Source: Bacteroidota bacterium
GTDB lineage: Bacteria > Bacteroidota > Bacteroidia > UBA4408
Reading direction: 5' to 3'
Assembly: GCA_963169745.1 (NCBI GenBank)
Contig: CAUJCU010000013.1
Span: 62,001 to 126,000, forward strand
Length of the DNA stretch: 64,000 nucleotides
Shown here: positions 34,642-43,458 of the stretch, in pieces
Layout: every line of letters begins with the position of its first letter
Numbering within the stretch: position 1 is the first letter of the stretch
Notes under the pieces: model-generated
What the model was told of the DNA's origin: nothing
Databases searched by the model: none
What the model saw: the letters and a program-made list of their open reading frames with translations, nothing else
Made by a program: the position numbers and the translations under genes

Positions 34642-36612
34642 TTACTCTTCAGCGATTTTTAAATCAATTTGTTTTTTATCAATCATTACATTAAGATTTT
34701 CCCATTGATTGAGTAATGCATCCAGTTCTTCTTGCACCTTTTTCTGTTGCTTATAAATATCAATTACTTGTGCATTATCAGTCAAAATTTCTGGAGTAGA
34801 TAATTTTTGATTAAGTATATTGAGTTGCTTCTCAAACTCCTCAATGCTGCTTTCCGTAAGATTTAATTGTTTGTTCAGCTTCTTAATATCTTTTTCCAGC
34901 TCTTTCTTTAAAGTATTATTTTGGGTTTTATTCTTGGGCGTTATTTTATGTTCTTGGATGTTGTTTTTATTCTCAACCTTTTTTTGCTCCAGCTCGCTAA
35001 GTGTATTTATTTTATTATATTTAAGAAACTCATAAATACTCCCAATAAAGGGTTTTACGGTTTTGTTACCAAAGTAGTAAATCTTATCGGTTAAGCCTTC
35101 TAAAAAATCTCGATCATGTGACACTAAAATAACTGCTCCATCATAGCTTTGTAAGGCTCTTTTCAATACTTCTTTAGAGCGCATATCTAAGTGATTGGTG
35201 GGCTCATCAAGCAATAATAAGTTGTATGGATGCAGTAATAATTTGCACAATGCCAACCGGTTTTTTTCACCTCCACTAAGCACCTTCACTTTTTTTTCAA
35301 TTGTGTCTCCACTAAATAAGAAAGAGCCTAAAAGGGTGCGTACATTTTTTCGCACTTCTCCTACCGCTTCATCATCAATAGTTTCAAAAAGGGTTTTTTC
35401 GGGGTTAAGGCTTTCGGCTTGATTTTGGGCAAAGTACCCCCAATCGGTTAGTTGGCCAATTTGCAGTTCTCCTTCGTAGTTTGTTTGGGTTGCAAGTATT
35501 TTTAAAAATGTTGATTTCCCTTCACCATTTTTTCCAACCAAGGCAACCTTTTGTCCACGCTCAACTTCAATGTTAACATCTTTAAAAATAAGTTTATCGC
35601 CATAGCTTTTTGTAAGACCTTGTGCTGAAACGACTACCTTTCCTGATCGTGGTGCGGGTGGGAAACGGAAATGTATAGCCGTATTTTCTTCATCATCTAC
35701 TTCAATAACATCAAGCTTATCTAGTTTTTTTATTAAACTTTGAGCAAATGCAGCTTTAGAAGCTTTTGCCCTGAACTTGTTAATAAGATCTTCGGTATGT
35801 TCAATAAATTTTTGTTGGTTTTTTTGGGCAGCCAGCTGCTGCTCTCTACGCTCTTTACTCTGAATAATGTAGTTGCTGTAATTAGTTTTGTAATCGTATA
35901 TTTTCCCTAAACTAATTTCAATAGTACGATTAGTTACCTGATCTAGAAAAGCTTTATCGTGTGAAACTAAAATTAGAGCGCCAAAGTAGTCTTTTAAAAA
36001 ATCTTCGAGCCATTGAATACTTTCAATATCCAAATGGTTGGTAGGCTCATCGAGCAATATTATATCAGGTTGTTGAAGTAAAATTTTTGCCAACTCAATA
36101 CGCATACGCCATCCTCCACTAAAATTACTGCAAGGCTGTTTAAAATCATTGCGAGTAAAGCCCAATCCAATAAGTACTTTTTCAGCATTTCCTTCTGTAT
36201 CATAGCCTCCCATCATGTTAAAACGCTCCGTAGCGTCATGTAATTTAATTAACAGTTGGTGGTATGCCTCTGAATCATAATCCGTACGCGTTGCTACTTC
36301 AGTATTCATTTTATCAATCTGATCTTGCAAATGATTTAATTCTACAAAGGCTTTACAAGTTTCGTCCATTACCGAGCTAGTACTTGTACTCGAAATTTCT
36401 TGAGCTAAATAACCTACTGTTAAACCATTTTGAAGCGCTACTGAACCGGAGTCGGCTTGAACTTTTCCGGAAAGGATTTTAAGTAAAGTAGATTTTCCGG
36501 CACCGTTTTTTCCTGTTAAACCAATACGATCTTTTTTGTTTATCAAAAATGAAACTTCCTCAAACAAATAGGTGCCGTTAAAACTAACAGAAAGCTTGTT
36601 AATAGATAACAT
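34642..36612 (-). CDS. ABC-F family ATPase (translation factor type)
   Basis: A 656-residue protein with two ABC domains and no membrane segments. Domain 1 has Walker A GKNGAGKST near 36 and signature FSGGWRMRIELAKILLQ near 166; domain 2 has GKNGEGKST near 361 and LSGGEKNRLALCKLLL near 450; both have LDEPTNHLD. The linker between them (about 240-310) and a C-terminal charged coiled coil (about 540-656, KKELEKDIKKLNKQLNLTESS) are typical of Uup/YdiF-like members. ABC-F proteins act on ribosomes. Which subgroup, and whether it gives antibiotic protection, is not decidable here. Confidence 0.92.
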   Translation of the reverse strand: MLSINKLSVSFNGTYLFEEVSFLINKKDRIGLTGKNGAGKSTLLKILSGKVQADSGSVALQNGLTVGYLAQEISSTSTSSVMDETCKAFVELNHLQDQIDKMNTEVATRTDYDSEAYHQLLIKLHDATERFNMMGGYDTEGNAEKVLIGLGFTRNDFKQPCSNFSGGWRMRIELAKILLQQPDIILLDEPTNHLDIESIQWLEDFLKDYFGALILVSHDKAFLDQVTNRTIEISLGKIYDYKTNYSNYIIQSKERREQQLAAQKNQQKFIEHTEDLINKFRAKASKAAFAQSLIKKLDKLDVIEVDDEENTAIHFRFPPAPRSGKVVVSAQGLTKSYGDKLIFKDVNIEVERGQKVALVGKNGEGKSTFLKILATQTNYEGELQIGQLTDWGYFAQNQAESLNPEKTLFETIDDEAVGEVRKNVRTLLGSFLFSGDTIEKKVKVLSGGEKNRLALCKLLLHPYNLLLLDEPTNHLDMRSKEVLKRALQSYDGAVILVSHDRDFLEGLTDKIYYFGNKTVKPFIGSIYEFLKYNKINTLSELEQKKVENKNNIQEHKITPKNKTQNNTLKKELEKDIKKLNKQLNLTESSIEEFEKQLNILNQKLSTPEILTDNAQVIDIYKQQKKVQEELDALLNQWENLNVMIDKKQIDLKIAEE

Positions 36613-36652
36613 AATAATTTGAAATATAAATTTTAGAGCAACTCCTTTTGAG

Positions 36653-37609
36653 TTAAATACTGCCTTTTAAATGTTTAATCATGTCTGAAGTCATTTTCTG
36701 CAAGTCAAAACGTGCTTTCCATCCCCAATCCCTTTGTGCTACACTATCATCAATGCTTTGAGGCCAGCTTTCAGCTATTGTTTGGCGATTATCCGTTTTA
36801 TATGTTATTTTAAAATCGGGATAATGCTTTGTAATCTCCTGTGCAATTTCTTTTGGTGAAAAGCTCATTCCCGAAAGATTATAAGATGACCTGATTTTAA
36901 TTTTATCGGAATCGGCATGCATTAAATCGAGTGTTGCTTTAATAGCATCAGGCATATACATCATAGGCAAACTCGTATTCTCGCTTAAAAAACATTCGTA
37001 TTTTCCATGCTTTATGGCTTCATGGTAAATGTGTACCGCATAATCAGTAGTGCCTCCCCCAGGAGCACTCTTATAACCTATCAGTCCCGGATAACGTAAA
37101 CTTCTAACATCTACATGATATTTGTTATAGTAATATTCGCACCAACGTTCACCTGTTTGCTTACTGATACCATAAACTGTATTGGGTTCCATTATGGTGA
37201 ACTGAGGGGTGTTTTGCCTTGGTGTTGTAGGGCCAAAAACTGCAATAGAGCTAGGCCAATAAAGCTTCTTTATATGCCCCTCTTTGGCCAATTCCAAAAT
37301 GTTGAAAAGTCCATTCATATTCAAATCCCAGGCAAACATTGGGTTTTTTTCTGCAGTAGCCGAGAGCAAAGCGGCTAATAAATATACCTGTGTTATTTCA
37401 TACTTCTTAACGATCTCAAAAACCCTTTTCGAATTAAGTACATTAAGCGTTTCATAAGGGGCTATTTTTTTAATTTCATCTTTACTTAAATCTTTAATGT
37501 CACTCGCTATTACATGGTCATTCCCATATATGCTTCTTAAGCCCTCAACCAGCTCTCCTCCAATTTGTCCTGAAGAACCAATGACTAATACTTTTTCTTT
37601 AAATTTCAT
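36653..37609 (-). CDS. NAD-dependent epimerase/dehydratase family protein, probable L-threonine 3-dehydrogenase
   Basis: An extended short-chain dehydrogenase of about 318 residues: NAD motif VLVIGSSGQIGGEL at the N-terminus, IASDIKD acid residue for the ribose, YWPSSIAVFGPTTPR, and the catalytic Tyr-Lys in VYGISKQTGERW. The segment SLRYPGLIGYKSAPGGGTTDYAVHIY is typical of the SDR-type threonine dehydrogenases found in Bacteroidota, which make 2-amino-3-ketobutyrate from threonine. ATG 37609 is preferred to a TTG at 37618. A TAnnTTTG element lies at 37629-37636 on the minus strand. Confidence 0.85.
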   Translation of the reverse strand: MKFKEKVLVIGSSGQIGGELVEGLRSIYGNDHVIASDIKDLSKDEIKKIAPYETLNVLNSKRVFEIVKKYEITQVYLLAALLSATAEKNPMFAWDLNMNGLFNILELAKEGHIKKLYWPSSIAVFGPTTPRQNTPQFTIMEPNTVYGISKQTGERWCEYYYNKYHVDVRSLRYPGLIGYKSAPGGGTTDYAVHIYHEAIKHGKYECFLSENTSLPMMYMPDAIKATLDLMHADSDKIKIRSSYNLSGMSFSPKEIAQEITKHYPDFKITYKTDNRQTIAESWPQSIDDSVAQRDWGWKARFDLQKMTSDMIKHLKGSI

Positions 37610-37628
37610 CAGTATCAATTTTAAGCCC

Positions 37629-37636
37629 CAAACCTA
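37629..37636 (-). promoter_or_regulatory. -7 element for the dehydrogenase gene
   Basis: The minus strand reads TAGGTTTG, an exact TAnnTTTG match. The predicted transcript start (about 37624) is 15 bases upstream of ATG 37609. Confidence 0.45.
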
Positions 37637-37790
37637 CATTTTTTTAGTCAATTTATTTTCTAATAATTATTAAAGTCGCTATTATGTATAAAAATTTCGG
37701 TTTGATGATGGTGGCTCTATCTTTGGGGAGACTTCGTTTTAAAAACAGAATACCTATAAGGTTTCGATAAACGATTTGCATTTATCTTTA

Positions 37791-37798
37791 TATATTTG
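37791..37798 (+). promoter_or_regulatory. -7 element for the lipoprotein-folK region
   Basis: TATATTTG is an exact TAnnTTTG match ending 20 bases before ATG 37819. It probably drives the lipoprotein, folK and deoxynucleoside kinase genes, which are closely spaced. Confidence 0.45.
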
Positions 37799-37818
37799 TT
37801 ACCTCTTACCCAAGCAAT

Positions 37819-38469
37819 ATGAAATTTTATTCCTTATTAGCAAGCCTACTTATAATGCTGCTTTCATCTTGTGCAGGTATTTATAAAAAGCAACATAGTT
37901 CGGGGTTCACGGTTATGAGTCGGAACCATTCAAAAACAGAAATTAATAAAAAACAAAATAAAGCTGAGTTGCCGCAATTAAGTTCAGTAAAGGCCATCAA
38001 AAAGCCAATAACTGTTCCTGAAAACACCGATGTTGCTGTTACAAATTATCACCTAAAGTATGAAAAATTAAAACCTGAAGTACCCTCTGTGTTGTATAGT
38101 AACTCAGCAAAAATATCCTATTCGGACAAGCATTTTTCAGGAACAGACACCTTGTATCGAAAAGCGCCTTCAAATTCAGATCAAATGAGGAAAGCTATTG
38201 ACAAGAAAGCATCATTAGCATTAACAATTTCCATTATCTCTATAGTTTCGTTTTGGATTTTAAGTATTTTCAGTTTAATTCCGGCTTTTATTGCACTTTC
38301 ATTGATCAAGAAATCAGTCGCCATGTCAAAAATCAATAATCAGGAACCACCATCAATGGTTAAAAGTGCCAAAATTTTAGTTTGGATTACTTTTAGTCTC
38401 AACATTTTGCTGGTGTTACTATTTCTGTTTTTATTGTTAGTTATGTTACTCATAGTAGGACTGATTTAA
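37819..38469 (+). CDS. Lipoprotein with two C-terminal transmembrane helices, unknown function
   Basis: A 216-residue protein with a signal peptide and lipobox LLSSC near residue 18, a polar linker of about 110 residues rich in Ser, Lys and Pro, then two hydrophobic helices (about 133-160 and 185-214) separated by a short polar loop containing KSVAMSKINNQEPP. The paired helices resemble the DUF4190-type membrane module, which occurs at the end of various Bacteroidota surface proteins. A lipid anchor plus two inner membrane helices is an odd combination, so the cysteine may not be lipidated. It is followed by folK after 16 bases. Confidence 0.7.
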   Translation: MKFYSLLASLLIMLLSSCAGIYKKQHSSGFTVMSRNHSKTEINKKQNKAELPQLSSVKAIKKPITVPENTDVAVTNYHLKYEKLKPEVPSVLYSNSAKISYSDKHFSGTDTLYRKAPSNSDQMRKAIDKKASLALTISIISIVSFWILSIFSLIPAFIALSLIKKSVAMSKINNQEPPSMVKSAKILVWITFSLNILLVLLFLFLLLVMLLIVGLI

Positions 38470-38485
38470 TTTTTGTACTTAAACA

Positions 38486-39007
38486 ATGAACACTGCATTT
38501 TTATCACTTGGTTCCAACTTAAATTTTCCTTTAAAAAACTTAACTCAAGCTATTAAATTAATTCAAAAACAACCCATTAAAATTACAGCCTATTCGGCTG
38601 TATATCAAACCAAAGCCTGGGGAAACACGCAACAAGATGATTTTTTAAATGCTGTAATTGAAGTTAAAACAGATTATAATGCCCCATGCTTGTTACATGA
38701 ACTTCTGCGAATAGAAGAGCAAATGGGACGTGTTAGAAACGGGCAAACCTGGATGCCACGCATTATTGATATTGATATTCTGTATTTTAATGATAGCATA
38801 CTGCATACTGTTGACTTAGTAATTCCGCATCCTTATATTGCTCAACGAAAATTTACACTAGTACCTTTAAATGATGTTGCACCCGATTACCTGCACCCTA
38901 TATTACAAGTTCAAAATAAACAATTGCTGGAACTGTGCAGTGATCAAGGAAAAGTAATTAAAACTACCTATCATATTAACTCTGTAATAGCTGATTTGGA
39001 CGAATAA
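38486..39007 (+). CDS. folK: 2-amino-4-hydroxy-6-hydroxymethyldihydropteridine diphosphokinase
   Basis: A 173-residue HPPK of folate synthesis; it transfers pyrophosphate from ATP to the dihydropterin. Family segments are FLSLGSNLNFPLKNL at the start, YSAVYQTKAWGNTQQDDFLNAVIEV, LHELLRIEEQMGRVR, and the metal-binding signature PRIIDIDILYF with the two aspartates, then IPHPYIAQRKFTLVPL. Length and motif order are normal. Its TAA is followed at once by the ATG of the deoxynucleoside kinase, so the two genes abut with no gap. Confidence 0.96.
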   Translation: MNTAFLSLGSNLNFPLKNLTQAIKLIQKQPIKITAYSAVYQTKAWGNTQQDDFLNAVIEVKTDYNAPCLLHELLRIEEQMGRVRNGQTWMPRIIDIDILYFNDSILHTVDLVIPHPYIAQRKFTLVPLNDVAPDYLHPILQVQNKQLLELCSDQGKVIKTTYHINSVIADLDE

Positions 39008-39640
39008 ATGATACATAATTTTATTGTAATAGAAGGTAATATTGGTGCCGGAAAAACTACATTAAGTACTCTATTAGCAAAACGATTTAATGCTAAATTA
39101 GTGTTAGAGCAATTTGCTAATAACCCATTTCTTCCAGAATTTTATAAAAACCCCGAAAAAGTTGCCTTCCCTCTTGAATTAAGCTTTTTAGCCGATCGGT
39201 ATAATCAATTAAAAACTGACTTACTGAATTTTGATTTGTTTAATGATTTGTCAATAGCTGACTATTTTATATACAAAAGCCTCATTTTCTCCAGAAATAA
39301 TTTAAAAGAAGATGAACTAATTCTGTATCATCGTATTTTTGATATTATAGCAGCTTCGTTACCCAAACCCGATTTGCTTATTTATCTTTATCGCAATACC
39401 GAGCAGCTACAACAAAATATATTAAATCGAGGGCGCTCGTACGAGCTTCAAATTCAAGCCGAATATCTCGATCAAATCCAAAACAGCTATTTATCTTTTT
39501 TAAAAGGGCTGCCCAATCAAAAAACGGTTATTCTTGATGTTCAAAATGTAGATTTTGTTGCTAATACTTCCAAACAAGATCAAATTTTTAACATAGTGCA
39601 ACAAGATTATCCTAAAGGGTTAAATTATATTACCTTATAG
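39008..39640 (+). CDS. Deoxynucleoside kinase family protein
   Basis: A 210-residue P-loop kinase with IVIEGNIGAGKTTLSTLLAKRF at the N-terminus, LEQFANNPFLPEFY, the ADYFIYKSLIFSRNNL segment (the D-R/E region) near residue 78-92 and an arginine-rich LID (ILNRGRSYE) near 139. These identify the dNK/dGK/dCK-type family that salvages deoxynucleosides to monophosphates. Substrate specificity cannot be told by eye. It abuts folK directly and is followed by a 208-base gap with possible RNA structure. Confidence 0.9.
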   Translation: MIHNFIVIEGNIGAGKTTLSTLLAKRFNAKLVLEQFANNPFLPEFYKNPEKVAFPLELSFLADRYNQLKTDLLNFDLFNDLSIADYFIYKSLIFSRNNLKEDELILYHRIFDIIAASLPKPDLLIYLYRNTEQLQQNILNRGRSYELQIQAEYLDQIQNSYLSFLKGLPNQKTVILDVQNVDFVANTSKQDQIFNIVQQDYPKGLNYITL

Positions 39641-39643
39641 TGA

Positions 39644-39768
39644 TAACACCAACATAGCAAAGTGATTCAGGTTTACTTTTCACAAACTATTTGTAAAACA
39701 GATCAACGTACATGATTATTTGTACTAAAGAATTATGGTGTTAGCTCAATTATTAGGCTAAATAGCCT
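39644..39768. other. Intergenic region with several nested inverted repeats, possible structured RNA
   Basis: The gap before kdsB holds TAACACCA (39644-39651), complementary to TGGTGTTA (39736-39743), enclosing two hairpins: ACAAA/TTTGT (39682-39694) and GTACA/TGTAC (39708-39725). A third follows, AGGCT/AGCCT (39755-39768). An outer stem with internal hairpins resembles a multibranched RNA, but no riboswitch family is recognised. It could also be a combined terminator and operator region. Confidence 0.35.
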
Positions 39769-39812
39769 CTTAGTAGAGTCTTTATTTATTATAACACATC
39801 TTATAATTTAAT

Positions 39813-39820
39813 TATTTTTG
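39813..39820 (+). promoter_or_regulatory. -7 element for kdsB
   Basis: TATTTTTG is an exact TAnnTTTG match ending 28 bases before the kdsB ATG at 39849, which suggests kdsB is transcribed separately from the folK unit. Confidence 0.4.
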
Positions 39821-39848
39821 TCAATCATAAACAATAAAACACTGTTTA

Positions 39849-40604
39849 ATGACTCCAAAAATTATTGGAATGATTCCGGCCCGGTACGCTTCAACAAGGT
39901 TCCCAGGAAAACCTTTAACCGATATTGGTGGCAAGAGTATGATACAAAGGGTGTATGAGCAAGCTTCACAAGCTAATTTAGATGACTTATACGTAGCCAC
40001 TGATAGTACAAAAATTTACAACCATGTTATCCGGTTTGGCGGGCAGTGTTTAATGACTTCTGATAAACACCAAAGCGGAACAGAGCGCTGCGAAGAAGGG
40101 GCAAAAAAATTACAACTTCAGGAGCAAGATGTGTTAATTAACATACAGGGAGATGAACCTTTTATTAAACCAGAGCAGATCAGTTTACTTAAAAACTGCT
40201 TTAATGAAAAAAATACAGAGCTGGCAACTTTAATAAAAAAGGCCGAATCGCTTGCTGAATTACAGAATCCAAATATTCCTAAGGTTATTATAAACAAGTT
40301 ACATGAGGCTATATACTTTAGTCGCAGCATAATACCATATATGGTAAAAACACCGCACGAAGAAGCACTCAAGTCGGGGGCTTATTTTAAACATATTGGA
40401 ATTTATGCTTACCGAATAAAAACACTGTATCAAATTTCGGAACTCCCTCCTTCCTTTTTGGAACAGTCTGAATCGTTGGAGCAACTTAGATGGATTGAAA
40501 ACGGATTTAAGATAAAAACAGCACAAACAACGATGGAAACTATTGCTATTGATACACCTGATGATTTGGAGAAAGCATTAGCATACTTAAAAAAAATATC
40601 CTAA
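39849..40604 (+). CDS. kdsB: 3-deoxy-manno-octulosonate cytidylyltransferase (CMP-KDO synthetase)
   Basis: A 251-residue nucleotidyltransferase that activates KDO for LPS inner core synthesis. Signature segments: GMIPARYASTRFPGKPLTDIGGKSMIQRV at the N-terminus (given as the family's start region), VATDSTKIYN, MTSDKHQSGTERCEE, LINIQGDEPFIKPEQI, and YFKHIGIYAYR, SESLEQLRWIENGFKI. Length is normal. The stop codon lies within a 16 bp palindrome (40601-40616) shared with the end of the convergent subtilase gene. Confidence 0.97.
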   Translation: MTPKIIGMIPARYASTRFPGKPLTDIGGKSMIQRVYEQASQANLDDLYVATDSTKIYNHVIRFGGQCLMTSDKHQSGTERCEEGAKKLQLQEQDVLINIQGDEPFIKPEQISLLKNCFNEKNTELATLIKKAESLAELQNPNIPKVIINKLHEAIYFSRSIIPYMVKTPHEEALKSGAYFKHIGIYAYRIKTLYQISELPPSFLEQSESLEQLRWIENGFKIKTAQTTMETIAIDTPDDLEKALAYLKKIS

Positions 40605-40618
40605 AATATATTTTAGCT

Positions 40619-43426
40619 TTAATTTTGAATAATTACTTTTTGACTGTAAACATATTTATCAGTAACTAACCGCAGTATATAAATACCATTACAAAAAGGA
40701 GTGGTATTAATGGCTACATAAACAGTTTTAAAATCGGGCTCAAATTCTTTAACTATTCGCCCATTAATGTCAGATAAGATTACTTTGCAAAAACCAATGT
40801 TTGTGCTTGGTAGCATAATATTAAGTTGTGATTGGGTTGGATTAGGAAAAACCGTAACATTATCGTAATAATTTCTTTTTTGTGTTGTTACAATATCGTT
40901 ATCATATTTAATTTGAGCTGCTGCTGCACTATTTTGTATATCTGCTAAGCTATCACCTGCAATAAGAGCAAATGCAACCACAGCAGTATCTGTAGGCGAA
41001 AGCACATAAGGACCACTACTCATAAAGTTAATGATGTCATTCCCATTTCCGGAACCACCGGCATTTAGACGGGTTGTAGAAATAGCTGTAAACTTTTTAT
41101 TGGTAGTAAGCCCGCCTACGGGGTCAATACCCCCTGCCCCACCTGATATATTATCCATAGCATAAAATAGTGGTGGCGCTGTGCTCGAAAGCAGTTTAAT
41201 GCCGGCATACAGGCCACCTGCTTGAGTGCTGTATGAATACCCCGTTTTAGAAGGAGCGTCATATGCTGATTTATTCAAATTACTGTTTAAAATATCCCAA
41301 TCAGCAAAAATTCCGGCAAATAAGTTATCCAGCACCACAGCTCCGGTATTGATAATTTCATATTTAAAAATAACATAGCGTGAATCTGCTGGTGTACTCC
41401 AGGCATGTGCATGTTGCATTATTTTAACGGGAATGGCATCAGTTAAAGCACCATCATCGTTAAATATTCCATTTACATCAAACTCCGAATACACCCCTGG
41501 TGTCACTCTGTACACGTTGCTTAATGCCACAAAATCAATATCATTTCCTGATGTTTCCCGAATACGGTCAGATACCCGATTAGGTCCCGATCCCACCAAA
41601 AGACCTGCCTCATAAAGTAGATTACTGTTGTTATATACAAAGCCCAAGCCTTGAGAGGAATTGTTATTATACCCTATATTGCCTTTGCTGGTTATTGTAG
41701 TTGCTACATCATTAATAGTAATATTTAAAAAATCTACATTTACTACGGTGCTTATGTAATACACAAATGAGTGACCTGAAGCGTCTGTTATCAATAGTTT
41801 AAAGTGAACAGGAGCATTGGAAGGGGCACCTATATTTATTTTAGCTCTAAATGGATTGGCAGTGTTGTTTATGGTTTGCATGGTGCTCAAATTGCCTAAA
41901 GCAATAGCACTATCAAGGAGTGTCACAAAAGGTGCATCGCACGACATGAGGACATTTACATTGGTGGCTTCATGCAGGTAATTGGTAAATACGCCTGACA
42001 TAACCAAAGTATCTCCTACAACAAATGCATTGTCATTGTTATCGTTTACAACACTTTCTGTTAATACAACAGATACAGCCGAAGTATCAGTTAAAGCCCG
42101 AAAAAGATTAATACGCCCTGATCCAAGTTTCCCATTCCAGACACTGTTAAAAGGAATCGTATCTATAACATCGGCTGTTGCTCGAAGTTGCTCGCCAACC
42201 TGAATACCGGAGTAATTAGGGAAATAACTTTTAACCACAGCCGCAGCTCCCGAAACTACAGGAGCAGCAGTGGAAGTTCCTCCTGAACTGATGTAGGAAT
42301 TATTGATCCAGGTAGATAAAATATCTTCACCAGGAGCACACACATCAATACTCGTTCCAAAAGAAGAGTTGGCCTTTTTATGATCATTTTGGTCGGTTGC
42401 TGCCACATTGAACACATTTTGATAAGAGGCCGGATAAAACAACGCATCATCTCCATTATTTCCGGCAGAAGCCACAACAAGTGCCTGGTTATTAATAGCT
42501 GCATAGTTAATCACGTCTTGGCCAAACTGCGAAGCTCCCAAACCTCCCCATGAGCAATTTATTATTTGGGCTCCATGGTCGGCAGCGTAAACTATACCTT
42601 CATAAGAGGTATTCAATGTGCCACCGGCATCAGAAATTTTGATGGGTAAGTACTTTGCTTTAAATCCAACCCCCGCAATTCCCTTATTATTATCGGCCAC
42701 AGCACTTGATATACCGGCACTATGCAAACCATGATAATTAGCGTTACACTGGGGTATATTATCGTTTTCTCCTAAATCCCACCCATAAAAATTATCAATA
42801 TATCCATCGGTATCATTATCAATACCGTCAATGGTATCCAAATAGTTAAATTTAATATTGTTATACAAATCTTCGTGAAAAATTTCGGTTCCCGTGTCAG
42901 TAATGCCAATAACTACATTTGTGTCGCTCTGGCTCAAATTCCAAGCCTGAAAAGCATTTATTTTATTGAGATAGTACTGAACAGAAACAGAAGGATCGTT
43001 AGGGGTATAGAAAAGCTCTTGAATATATTGTGGTTCGGCATACTCCAAAATACCAGTGTGCATTAAAATGGTTATGGCCTTTTCAATTGGTTGTTGCGGA
43101 TTAAGCCTGATGCTGTAAATTAGAGTTAAGTCGGTTAATTTTTGTTGATATTGATTAAATTCGGTTACGGGTGCTTTATGATGAGGAAATTTTTTTAAAA
43201 TACTGAGTGCTTGAATGCTTTTTAAACAATCATCAAACCCCGGATAATCAATACGGTTTACATAGCATATATTGCTAAAAGCCACTTTTACTTTAATATT
43301 GATTAACCCCTCCTGGTATTTTGCAGCATGAATTGCCGGCCTGTTTTGTGCATTAAGAAAATGGGTGCCAATGACTACAAAAAACGACACTACACCTATT
43401 ATCTTATTGAGATTTGTGGCTCGCAT
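40619..43426 (-). CDS. Secreted S8 family serine peptidase with type A T9SS sorting domain
   Basis: A 935-residue subtilase. A signal peptide (FFVVIGTHFLNAQ) and a propeptide-like part precede the catalytic domain, with Asp in VIGITDTGTEIFHEDL near residue 175, His in NYHGLHSAGIS near 235, Asn in VASAGNNGDD and Ser in SGGTSTAAPVVSGAA near 392. A middle region of Ig-like and beta-rich domains follows. The last 80 residues match a T9SS type A C-terminal domain (VFPNPTQSQLNI, SDINGRIVKEF, CNGIYILRL, QKVIIQN). It is probably exported through T9SS and digests proteins outside the cell. Confidence 0.93.
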   Translation of the reverse strand: MRATNLNKIIGVVSFFVVIGTHFLNAQNRPAIHAAKYQEGLINIKVKVAFSNICYVNRIDYPGFDDCLKSIQALSILKKFPHHKAPVTEFNQYQQKLTDLTLIYSIRLNPQQPIEKAITILMHTGILEYAEPQYIQELFYTPNDPSVSVQYYLNKINAFQAWNLSQSDTNVVIGITDTGTEIFHEDLYNNIKFNYLDTIDGIDNDTDGYIDNFYGWDLGENDNIPQCNANYHGLHSAGISSAVADNNKGIAGVGFKAKYLPIKISDAGGTLNTSYEGIVYAADHGAQIINCSWGGLGASQFGQDVINYAAINNQALVVASAGNNGDDALFYPASYQNVFNVAATDQNDHKKANSSFGTSIDVCAPGEDILSTWINNSYISSGGTSTAAPVVSGAAAVVKSYFPNYSGIQVGEQLRATADVIDTIPFNSVWNGKLGSGRINLFRALTDTSAVSVVLTESVVNDNNDNAFVVGDTLVMSGVFTNYLHEATNVNVLMSCDAPFVTLLDSAIALGNLSTMQTINNTANPFRAKINIGAPSNAPVHFKLLITDASGHSFVYYISTVVNVDFLNITINDVATTITSKGNIGYNNNSSQGLGFVYNNSNLLYEAGLLVGSGPNRVSDRIRETSGNDIDFVALSNVYRVTPGVYSEFDVNGIFNDDGALTDAIPVKIMQHAHAWSTPADSRYVIFKYEIINTGAVVLDNLFAGIFADWDILNSNLNKSAYDAPSKTGYSYSTQAGGLYAGIKLLSSTAPPLFYAMDNISGGAGGIDPVGGLTTNKKFTAISTTRLNAGGSGNGNDIINFMSSGPYVLSPTDTAVVAFALIAGDSLADIQNSAAAAQIKYDNDIVTTQKRNYYDNVTVFPNPTQSQLNIMLPSTNIGFCKVILSDINGRIVKEFEPDFKTVYVAINTTPFCNGIYILRLVTDKYVYSQKVIIQN

Positions 43427-43458
43427 GGATTTTAGTTAAAAAAGCAATTCAAAAATAA

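Noticed and set aside
36653-37618. Possible longer start of the dehydrogenase at TTG 37618, and similar TTG/GTG extensions at 43962, 52273, 53591, 60480 and 10790
   Set aside because: ATG codons a few residues later fit better with signal peptides, promoter elements or overlaps, so the shorter starts were used.
37684-37770. Possible 28-residue plus-strand ORF (MYKNFGLMMVALSLGRLRFK...)
   Set aside because: It lies in an intergenic gap with no promoter match, no overlap with neighbours and no repeat of composition; could be chance.
40601-40616. 16 bp AT palindrome CTAAAATATATTTTAG at the kdsB stop
   Set aside because: Only A/T pairs apart from the terminal C/G and no clear T tract, so a terminator or operator call is not justified; noted under kdsB.
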